Positions 13,301 through 23,099 of a stretch of 64,000 nt of DNA are shown here, piece by piece. The DNA lies in NCBI RefSeq assembly GCF_947623445.1, contig NC_135245.1, positions 875,501 to 939,500 on the forward strand, read 5' to 3'. The stretch's first letter is position 1; each line of letters starts with the position of its first letter. Origin of the DNA: Clavelina lepadiformis (Eukaryota; Chordata; Ascidiacea; Aplousobranchia; Clavelinidae). The notes under the pieces were generated by a model. That model was not told the origin of the DNA. It ran no database searches and saw only the letters and a list, made by a program, of their open reading frames with translations. Both the position numbers and the translations under genes were made by a program.

Positions 13301-13920
13301 GAGTAATCGTTTTTTACGATAAAATTTTCATATCCATTTAAGGGCTTAAAGCTTGTTGCGAAAGTGGAAGTTTTTGCACACTAAGTAGATTTAATGACGT
13401 CGCCGATTTAATTACACGACGACGCTTTACGGTACCTAATTCTGTAAGCGATTGATCTTTTCCGTACATATCACGTGATGCAAGGTTTGGCGCCATATCA
13501 ATGGCATCAATTACCGTGGCTCTTCCCGTTGTGGCGTTGTAGATTGTCATCAAAACACCCCCACCGATTCCACAGCTGTAACGTTTATAACATTTCTATG
13601 GCGAAAGTTTGCCGAGCTCTAATATTGCCAGAAAAACAAAGCTTGCTATATTTTCACTGTCAGTTGGTCAGTTGTCATGAAAAAATTCATAGACACAAGA
13701 TAACCTTTGTGAATTGTAAACTCCAACACAAAGCATGGCAGCGATTGCGGCGTCGACCACTGAACCCCCTTTCATGAGAATTTGTTTTCCAATCTCGGAA
13801 CAATTACCCGCGTCCGCTGCCACAGCCGCGTTATCAAATGTTTCTGTAGCTGGAAATGTTTCTGTAGCAGGAAATGTTTCAGGACTGTGAACCGCTTTGA
13901 GTTGGAAGTTACGGTGTACA
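10397..13920 (-). CDS. GGT: Gamma-glutamyltransferase-like, GGT-B (5' exon not found)
   Basis: This is the inverted twin of GGT-A. Exons, in transcript order, are 13705-13920, 13436-13575, 13040-13235, 12602-12820, 12064-12173, 11801-11937, 11538-11725, 11251-11342, 10996-11159, 10644-10754 and 10397-10546. Lengths match GGT-A exactly, except that the first is 18 bp longer because the PATETF codons are repeated. All joins keep phase and I see no premature stop. The nucleophile context is DDQGTSHL. Like GGT-A it lacks the membrane anchor and has isoleucine in place of the substrate-binding arginine (DAIDMAP). It shares the GC-AG intron (10547-10643). The exon 9 acceptor changed from CAG to TAG. 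Convergent to GGT-A. AATAAA lies near 10306 on the minus strand. Confidence 0.85.
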
Positions 13921-15890
13921 CTGTTAAAAACAATTTTGTAAAACTTGCCTGCAGATTACTGGCAGCAACTTCATATGCAATGATTGTAATTTTTTACTAT
14001 AAATTGAAAATAAAATTTACTAATTTATTTAGGAAATTTTACTGGTTTTTAAGTAATTATTACCTCTAAAGTACTGTAAAACTAAACACCACAAAATGTA
14101 AGTTGCACTAAGTTTTATAATTCACCTACTGGACAATGCGGGCAAGTTTCATTGCAGTCACGAAATTCTGTCATAATAAAACCAAGATATTTTAACAACA
14201 TTGACACTACCAAGAAAAAACTCAAAAATATTCATTTGTTACAAGGTTCGTGGCATGTTTGATCATCGTATTCCAAGCTTTGTGACGAACAATAAGATCC
14301 ACTTTCCAATTCTTCTGCAATGGACGTGTAAATTCACGGAAATGGCTCCTGAGAACAGCGTTACTGCTTAGAAGACCGCTTCCACAAAACTAAAAGTTTA
14401 ATCGCAATTGCAGTAAATTGGTACCTTACAGGATGTCCTTTCCGGATGGTTAAAAGCAGCAAAAGAAAAGAATGGGAAATAGCTTCAAGCAGGCTGCTAC
14501 ACTTGCAACTTTACGCTATTTATACATTCGCTATAAACGCTACTGCTGCCAAAGGTGCACCTAAATAACGAAACTTTTAAGTTGTTTTAGGCTGCATGCT
14601 CTGCTTGTAGACTTTTTGAACATAAACAAAAGATTTCACATTTGAACTTTAACACTGGGCAAGAAATGTTGTAAATACAACTCTGCTACATTTAATTATA
14701 CAATTAACTAAATCTTGAGCATCATGCTGGCCCCCATTTAAGCCACTGTGTATATTTATTTACCTGACTTCCCAGTAAGATATGGTACAAATAAGAAAAA
14801 AGCTATATATTTATAGGCCTATATAGGCCATCTGGCCACGCTTAAGTACAAGCTGGTTTAAGCAAATCTTTATACAATGCAAAATGTTGGTGATAACTTT
14901 CTCGAAATCGTTTATTGATATAGGTGAATATATGAAGTATATGAAGTGAACATGATTAAGTATCTGAATTTAAACAACTTTAACGCTTACGAAATATCTT
15001 TAAAACATGAGAATGTATAAAACTTTGTCCACTCACCTACACTTTCAACGATGATTACTTATGCTCATGTACAAATGTCAACACAAGGAGACATAAGTTA
15101 AAGTTTTCTAGAAATAACGACCAATTCCAACCTCTGCCGCCGATAAAAAAGAAGCATTTACACGTTGCCATAAAGACTTAAATTTGCGTTGACTTTTACA
15201 TAAGTAGCTTAAAGAAAATTGAGATAAATTTCATCGGCGACATCAATTTACCAAAGTCATTGAGACGAAAGTAGAAAGAAGGCGTCAACCATAGCGATCT
15301 ATTTCATTTCTACCACTTATGCATCACTTATGCATCATACATCACCTGTTTACTAAATCATCTTCACTCATATCACATCGGTAGACAGTTCTGGCTAAGC
15401 AATTAAGCATGAACATGCACATGTAGTATCACAATAGTTTCATTTATTGTATCTTCAATAATTTCCGATTTGTGACACATCTTTCCTTCGGTATTACTTA
15501 ATTGCTGACAGCTACCAGCAGTCAGCAACAAAGTAACCTTAACCTTCACATAAGTAGCATGAAACGACTTGACTTAAAATTTTCGACAAAACTATTTACC
15601 AAAGTCAATACGACAAAAGTCTAGCGGTATAGAAGCTAAAGTAGCGCGCTGTTTCATTTTGACTAGTTATATCACCGCTTGTCTTGCTACTTCAAACAGT
15701 ATAGCATACTGGCCGGTTAAACTACCAGTTAAGCATCAAAATACACATTTAGTGGTTTCATTTATCTTCAATAATTTCCTGTTTGTGACACATTTTTCCG
15801 TCGATCACGGAAAAGTGTTACAGACACAACACTATGTCATCAACATTAAACATCATCTACATGAGGTACTGCTGTAGCATATATATACCT
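13921..15890. other. Intergenic part of the right arm
   Basis: This is duplicated flank upstream of GGT-B, matching about 2910-4900 in inverted orientation. No coding exon is recognised. Confidence 0.6.
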
Positions 15891-15914
15891 ATGCTACGTG
15901 CTATATATATAGCT

Positions 15915-16265
15915 AAGGATGTGTTGAAACCCGGCTGGAATATAAAGTAATTTTGGACACAATTCACTACTAATATGTAGCGATAACTTTGCATACTTTT
16001 TCTTTACTATCTAGTCGATTGTAACTTTTCCAAAATCACTCAATTCTCCAGAACTACTCACTGTTTTACCTGAATCTACATTCTCGCTAAGACGGCGGCA
16101 ACATGGTGTGTCGGACACATTTTGAAATGAGCTTACTGAACAAGAAATGGGGGAGTGATAAACAGTTGTGTTTCTGCTTGTGGCAGAGAGGGAGGGTGTA
16201 TGCATAGATGTTGATAACGACAACATCATCAACTTATAAAGACCCCTCAACTTCACCGAAAACAA
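15915..16265 (-). repeat. Junction block, right copy, with open reading frame
   Basis: On the minus strand an open frame from 16265 to 16011 encodes about 84 residues with a Ser/Thr-rich stretch, then VSDTPCCRRLSENVD and an end in GKVTID. The same frame is partly kept in the two other copies, although the middle copy has a stop and the left copy changes frame near its end. It could be the last exon of an unrecognised gene that was duplicated with the block. I do not recognise the protein. Confidence 0.45.
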
Positions 16266-17690
16266 CCTTTTCGGGGTGTCTTTTCCCCTAGGCTATTATG
16301 CGTGACGACTTCAACTGGCAATTGTGATATTTCGTTGATTGGGACGATAGTGACGTCCACAGTGACAGAGGGTTAGGGTGAGGCGAACGAGGCCTCCAAG
16401 GGCTCCCCTATTTCTGTGCACGCGGTCTAAAAATCAAACATTGCACACGAATATTACCGTTTACTAGCCGTAATTTTTCAGGATACGAATGTTAATAAGT
16501 ACGATACGATACGAATATTACCGCTAAGTAGTCGTACATATTCAGGAGGAGAGTCATTTACTGATTCATGCTAATTAGCTGTATTAACTGTATTTAGAGT
16601 AGGGGGAAGCTGTTTAAATTGAGCCTTCGTGGGAATAGATCTCCTTCTGCTTTGAGATTACTTTCATAAAGCTTGATGCTCAAACTCTCACGTGATTTAC
16701 GACATCTTGTCAAGAGGAAGCAAAAGTTGTGTTCTCTGCTGATAGACCTCTGAGGTATTAAGCACTCGATAGCAACAGAGAAATGAAGGTTGTGAAAGTT
16801 TGGGGGCCATGGAGCAAAACTTATGGAGCTATAGGTTAAAAAGAAATGCTCAAACAAATCTCAGGCAATTTGTGTTTTCAAAGAAAAGCGAAATTTTATG
16901 CGTTTTTGACCATTTAAATTCAAAATCTTTCGGAGCAGCACGATCACCGGACCAGCCGAGGATAGATTGTTACGTCTCCCGTAACTTTAGGGCCCACAAA
17001 CTTAAGTCGAGCCGTACCTCGCCTCGGGCCGCATCATTGCGAGCCAGTGCTCCAACCATTCCGCCACCAGGCAGACAAATGTATGCTGAAAAGTCAAGTC
17101 GCCGATGTCCTAACTTTGACCCGCGCTTATAATTGCTTCTGAACTCATGACGTCTGTTCTAAGCGCCCCATAGGGAAGTGGTAAAGTTTCAGAAAGGCCG
17201 ACTGGAATAGCGTTAGTCTAATAACCAACGAACTTACTGTATTGTCACCTGGCTCTTAGCGCTCGGGAAAGACTTAACCAGAATCCTGCTGCGCCTAATA
17301 CTTGCGGTAGCATCCCATTCGGTCATGGCACCAACTCCACGCTGTGCTGGGAGTTTTGAATGAGCCTAAAAAATCCGCTAACGGTTCTTTTTTGTCTTTT
17401 TTGTCTCTGAAAAAGCAGTCAACACTCTGCTGGAGGAAAAAATGCTATAGAGCGGTGAACGAAGTCCATCAACAGCATCAGCTTTGCATAACGGGGCCGC
17501 AAGACATGGGGTACTTAAACAACCTTATTGCCCGTTAACTCATTATACTTCCGTCCTTTTCTTATCTCTGCAATTGCAATGGCAACTCAACTGGTGGAAA
17601 ATGGGACACGCGAAAGAAGGACCCACAAGACATTTAGACTTGCGGTAAAGGAAGTAACTGGTTTACGGAGAGTGACCTATTTGTGCATTT
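16266..17690. other. Non-homologous spacer between GGT-B and GGT-C units
   Basis: This stretch has no match to the duplicated arms and is visibly richer in G and C from about 16930 to 17320. It holds an imperfect direct repeat around the phrase gaatattaccg at about 16446-16482 and 16507-16548. Several open frames of 60-110 codons exist, but none has family motifs or clear splice sites. I cannot assign it. Confidence 0.4.
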
Positions 17691-17856
17691 GCTTCTGATT
17701 CAAACGTCTCTCCAATAAAAAGCGAAAGTATTTCGAAAGTAGGTGGCTTTATTGCAATCTTGTGTCAGCTTATATTTGTATCCTATTAAGAATGCTTGTG
17801 GAACATTATTATACATATGTTTGTTTATTAAACATGTTTCATTTTAAGAAGATCAA

Positions 17857-20800
17857 CTAAAATCCGGAGGGATATCCCCCTTTTCGAGAATCGCATGCGG
17901 CGCTCAACCGACCATCCTTGTCAACTAGAATGGCTTGGACGACAGCAAAGATACCCTCGTCCACTTCTACCTCGTGTCCTTTCATTTCTAATCCATCAAC
18001 GATTTCCTGTTTAACCAACACTTTGAAGATAACACTTGGTCAATTTTACCCCATATTTTAAGGGATTTCATAGCAGCAACTTGCCTTGTCAAACCCGGTT
18101 TCAACCTTGACTGGCTCGCCCAATTGGTAGTGAATACGTTTCTTAGCAACGCTGGTACCAACGTCATCACCGAAAAATAATGAGTTCATAATTACCTGAA
18201 ACAATTATAAAGTGTTACCTGATAATGACCTGTCTGTCACAATTACCCGATAAAGGAAAATTTAACGCCCGTTGCATGGGGTCAGCAAATGGTAGGTTAA
18301 ATGTTATTTATGTGATCCTTTACCTTCATAGGTTCAATGAAAAATAGAATAACGTTCAGAAAAGACTTATACCGACTTCACTGTGTTAGCATAAATTTAA
18401 GCTCTTACCAAAGCTGTCGTTGTTGTGATCTTGGGACCACCGGCGGCGCCTGCAACCATTTTCAACTCTCTCTTGCCAGTTTGCGGATCCGTCTGGGTAA
18501 TTACGGACGGACACATGCTTGAAAATGGCCGATTACCCGGGACAATGTAATTCGATGGAGATTCCGGCAGCCCTGTTGTTTTAATATCCTGTAACACTAC
18601 GTTGAAATATGCAAAATTAAAATTAATTATAAAACAGAACGGGACCTTTTAAAGCTTACCAAAGTAATTTGGCCTGGCTTAGATGCCTGGCTGGTTGGCT
18701 TATACGACGTTGAAATAAGCAAAAATTAGAACTACAAATGTAGACTTAAATGTATGCTTTTAAGCATATACCGTGGCGACTTTGCAAACCCGGCAATGAA
18801 AAGTCGTTCATGTCATTGTTGAAAATGATTCCAGTTCTTCGACCACGAACTTTGCTCCCGAAACTGGTTAAAATAAAATGATGGTGGTGGACGGTGGTTT
18901 TACTTATGTGACTAGGAGTGTTACGTGTTACTTTGAGTGCGATGTTACTTATTGCCAACATATAAAATTCATTAAATTACGTGTTAACTTGTTTCGTGCA
19001 CTCAGCCAAGCTAAAAATAACAAAGAAGAAAAACAATAACAGTCAACACATACTGTGCATTTATTGAGCTGGTCATTGACACTGCATGTCCCCCCGGTCC
19101 AACAACACACAGATGGGAGGTGCCTCGATCGTCAGAGAGGACAAACTGTTCGTCATAATATCCTGGCTCTTGAGTGAACGAGTCGTTGATTTTCAAACGA
19201 AGTGATTCAGCATATAACTTTGACGTCATGTTTATTGCAATCTAACAATGGCATGAAAGCTATTAATGCGTTAATTGTGTGGTATTCACTCTAAACGAAT
19301 TTGGTATCTTTGCTGCTAATTGGGATTGATTGATTGACAAAAAGATAAATTTCATTGCAGCAATAGCACTGTATGATATCTTGCTTGGTTTAAATCTTCT
19401 ACCTCTGTTATAGTTTTGTTGGTCCGGTCGTCGCCCAACCACGAACGTCTGACGTATGCGAAGTGGAAGGCTTCGACAAATCGATGATAGGTCAGGATTT
19501 TTTGTTCGGGCTTCATATCATTTCGGGAAAAATTATAACCTGGTAAAAGTTGTGAAAGCTTATTCCCAATCACGTCAGTAGCAATATTGCTATCAGTAGC
19601 CGTAGCGGTGACGTGTGACATTTAGCACTAATGCTAATGCACTTACCTTCTAATATGTTCAAAATAAGCGCAAGTACTGATCCACTGGCTGGTGGTCCTG
19701 GGGCAAAGAGGCTGAAGTCACCAACAGTCACGTTCAACGCAGGTTTTACGTTTGTCCTAGTACGTATGACGTAAATAGCTTTGTTTAAAAGTTTTTTCAA
19801 ATCATTGCAGCAAGCTATGCTCATAATTAGGTGATGAAATCAAATGCACAAAATTGTAATACGAATGCATATTGCACATGTAGCTGAAGTTTCTAGCAGC
19901 CATAAAGCCTTCACTTAACCTTGTAGCTTACTGCATACCAAATCAATAAAAACAATTTAAAAAATATCAACACAAGTTTGTTTGCAAAAGTGCAGTGTTC
20001 CAGCTCCAAATTGAAACGTGACGTATACAGGAATAATATAAAAAAAGGTGAGTTGTGTCGGGCACTAAAAAGCTCCGGGCTCCGTAAATGGGGCACTAGC
20101 TACCCCCCCGTTGTTGCCTCTCTGTTGGCCAATACCTGTAATTGTCGAGATCAGTCTCCGTCATAATGCTCTCTCCACCCGGCTTTAACACATAACCATC
20201 GCGTAAATCAGCAACAATGTCAGATGCGAGAGATCCTCGATAAAATACGTCAGCTCCTTTATCGGCGATTGTTCGTAAAGTGGCCGCTAGTTGGGGTCGC
20301 CTGATCGTGTCTCCTGCCTTTTTCAAGCTACCGTCAAGATTGGTAAATACAGGCCTGGATATAAAATGACCTACTGTTGACCAGGTATATCAAAGATGCC
20401 TCATTAAAAGTGCAGCAAGCAACTGGTTAGAAATGAAAGAAGACAAATAATAAAGAAAGAAGACAGATGATAATTATAGCTTTGCAAAGTCACTCCAGTA
20501 TAGACAAAAATTTTCCATTAAATTTGGAAATGTTTTATATTTTATTGAATTAGGTAAATTTTAAAGTGGAGTTGACACTTAATCATAAAAATGGAATTAG
20601 CAAATTAGTTTACATGATATCTATCTCTAACTGTATTAGGTTACATCTGTACTCACCACAAATTGAGATCCCGGTCTAAAACATTAGGAGCTATCAAAGC
20701 GATGGCTTCAGCGTGAGCGGTTCCCACAACATAACCTTTCTCTGCAATCTTAATGCTTGGTTCAAAGAGATCTTTCCAAGGCAATTTTCCGAATCTTTGA

Positions 20801-21974
20801 TGAGCTTCCCAAAATCCTGCAATTTGACCGGGCACAGCGACGGCAAGTGTTCCTGCAATTTAAGTTGTTTAAAACCACATTTCGATTCATACTTAGTATT
20901 TTGTAGTACAACATACAATTTTTTTACGATAAAAAGTCATTTTTAGCAATTTTTATATTTATTTAATTTATTTACTTATATCTATTTAAACACTTAAAGC
21001 TTTATCCTCGAAAAAAGTTTCTTTGGATACATGTAATAGATTTATAGCTTTTTAACTTTACTCTGTATAGATACCTATTTCTGAAAGCAACTCCTCTTTT
21101 CCGTACATGTCACGTGATGCAAGATTTGGCGCCACATCCCTGGCGTCTATAATCGTGGCTGTTCCTGTTGTGGCGTTGTAGATTGTCATAAAAAATCCTC
21201 CACCCAGCCCACAGCTGTGATATTTATATTAATTTCATGGTGAAAATTTTCCGCGCTTTATTATATATAAGCTTATATATATATACAGCCATAAAGAAGA
21301 GGGAGAAAGTTTAACCATTCTCTTCGCTAATTTATGAAAACAACCGAAATTAAAGAAAACGCAAAAATTCATAGACATAAAATAACCTGTGTGAATTGTA
21401 AACTCCAACACAAAGCATGGCAGCGATTGCGGCGTCGACCACCGAACCACCTTTCATGAGAATTTGTTTTCCAATCTCGGAACAATTACCCGCGTCCGCT
21501 GCCACGGCCGCATTATCAAATGTTTCTGTAGCTGGAAATGTTTCAGGACCGTTTCCAGATTTGAGACTGAAGAGCTGACCGTAGTACAAGACCACGCAAA
21601 GCAATGCAGCCAATGCAAACACAACCCAAAATATTTTCTGTATAAAATCGAATAATTGTTAATTTTACAAATGCGTTCTGTTAAAATACCAAGTATCAGG
21701 GTCACGGGAAGGTGCAGTTCTAATAAAAACTTTAATTCAAAGACGATAAATCGTTGCTATAATTGTAAGTTCGTAAATTCTAAACAGTACGTTGTTGTAA
21801 ATAGCAATTAGCATCTGATGTTATGTTACAAAATGAAAATGTCTGGGATGATGGTTTTATCATTGTACACCGAAGAACAAATATACGATATTTTTATTCA
21901 CTTACTTCCAACGATTTTACCTGACGCCTCATACCGCGGTGTTGTTTTTCGGATAAAATTGACATCTCAACCAT
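17857..21974 (-). CDS. GGT: Gamma-glutamyltransferase, membrane-anchored, GGT-C
   Basis: Twelve exons give a complete 608-residue frame: 21906-21974, 21387-21637, 21075-21214, 20657-20852, 20136-20354, 19647-19756, 19403-19539, 19054-19241, 18772-18863, 18409-18572, 18085-18195 and 17857-18006. Exon 1 encodes a basic cytosolic tail starting [13 protein letters not shown] and ends at a GTAAGT donor. Exon 2 begins with the type II anchor [19 protein letters not shown]. The substrate arginine is present (DARDVAP). The catalytic threonine, in DDRGTSHL, is near residue 415, and SSMCPS and [10 protein letters not shown] follow. The length fits human GGT1 (569) with a longer tail. A GC donor is used for the last intron (18007-18084). 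The polyA signal is near 17750. It should be an active cell-surface enzyme acting on extracellular glutathione. Confidence 0.9.
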
Positions 21975-22199
21975 GGTTCATGTTAAGCTCAATTCAGTTA
22001 TAGAAAGTGACCTGTAAAACACGATTCGAAGTCTTCAATCTACAAATGGAGTTTTACGATGTCCATGTAAACGACACCATGACGTAGGTATTGGCTGTTT
22101 TCCATCAAGAATCAAGATTGCTTCACCGACGAGCAAGAGCACTACCGCAAGCAAGAAGGTGCTGGTCTCATTACTTTATTGCGGACTCCTACTATAGCT

Positions 22200-22510
22200 G
22201 TCTATACCTCTTTTAACCTTCACATAAGTAACTTAAAACGACTTGACATAAAGTTTTGCGACAACACTTTTTACCAAAGTCAAAAATACAAAAGTCTAGC
22301 GGTATAGAGGCTAAAGTAGTGCGCTGTTTCATTTTGACTAGTTATATCACCGCTAGTCTTGTTACTTCATACAGCATGCCATATAGAATACAGGCAAGTT
22401 AAACTACCAGTTAAGCATCAAAATACATATGTAGTGGTTTCATTTATCTTCAATAATTTCCGATCTGTGACACATTTTTCCTTCGATCGCGGAAAAAGGC
22501 TACAACATTA
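22200..22510 (-). repeat. Partial third copy of GGT upstream flank
   Basis: This stretch matches about 3050-3300 of the left arm and 15540-15800 of the right arm, including tcaccgctagtcttg and tagcggtatagaggct. It shows that GGT-C arose from the same larger unit, but similarity ends near 22510. Confidence 0.7.
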
Positions 22511-22564
22511 TGTCATTCTTTGTTCGTGAAGACAGCACAGTACACAAATATTATACTTGACTAC

Positions 22565-22720
22565 ATGAGCTACTGCTGGAAGCGCTGTTTCCATCGTCTT
22601 CCAAGTTGTGTCGTTATGATTATATTTCTGCTATTTACCGCGCTATTACATAACGTCATACTTGCCAAAAGTTCAATCTCAGTTCATGGTGTAACTACAG
22701 ACTCATTGAAGAATAGTTGA
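22565..22720 (+). CDS. Small reading frame with a membrane-anchor segment
   Basis: ATG at 22565 opens 51 codons that read MSYCWKRCFHRLPSC, then a hydrophobic run VVMIIFLLFTALL, then a short Ser-rich end. A basic Cys-rich head before one hydrophobic span is what the first coding exon of a type II Golgi or surface protein looks like. The same segment recurs at about 25069-25205, where a one-base insertion changes the upstream frame and the 3' end meets a good GTAAGT donor. It could be a stray first exon of an NXPE, GGT or glycosyl/sulfotransferase gene. I do not recognise it. Confidence 0.35.
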   Translation: MSYCWKRCFHRLPSCVVMIIFLLFTALLHNVILAKSSISVHGVTTDSLKNS

Positions 22721-23080
22721 TTGACAGTTGATTGATATACTTTTTCTAAAAATAGACAATGTTGATTGACATTTGTTTCCTTTTATTGAAATTTTCTAAT
22801 TGAAATTATCACCTGACCTGTAAAACTTTGAGTATTAAAGTCCAAATCATTTCCTGTCATTGACAAACGTATTGCGCCTCAAGTTGGAATTCTGTTGCTT
22901 TATTATCTCCTTCAGCTTTTAAATGTATCATCGCATGCTATGATATTATTAGTTTTAGTATAAGTTATTAGTATTAATATTGGTATTAGTATTAGTACTA
23001 GTCTTTAATATTAAGTTCTTCAATATCCGGTTTAGAGTTTTAAAAGTTCAATGAATGAGAAGAAATAAATCGTAATAACC
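22570..23080 (+). repeat. Direct repeat, copy A
   Basis: About 510 bp here match 25069-25760 in the same orientation. The match covers the membrane-anchor frame and a following AT-rich tail with shared phrases such as acctgacctgtaaaact and gttcaatgaatgagaag. Copy B has about 215 bp more between the two parts. Confidence 0.8.
22945..23010. repeat. AT-rich microsatellite, TTAGTA type
   Basis: The stretch is built from degenerate repeats of attagt/ttagta. A weaker version lies at the matching place in copy B (about 25625-25690). Confidence 0.75.
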
Positions 23081-23099
23081 ACCACTGGTACAGCATATA

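Larger units (their letters stand above)
10240..16240 (-). repeat. Right arm of large inverted repeat (carries GGT-B)
   Basis: This is the inverted partner of 2600-8510. It holds GGT-B, its 3' tail and about 2.3 kb of upstream DNA, all matching the left arm in order. Between the arms (8510-10240) lies an inverted copy of the NXPE-side block instead of a simple spacer, so the whole is not a plain palindrome. Confidence 0.9.
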
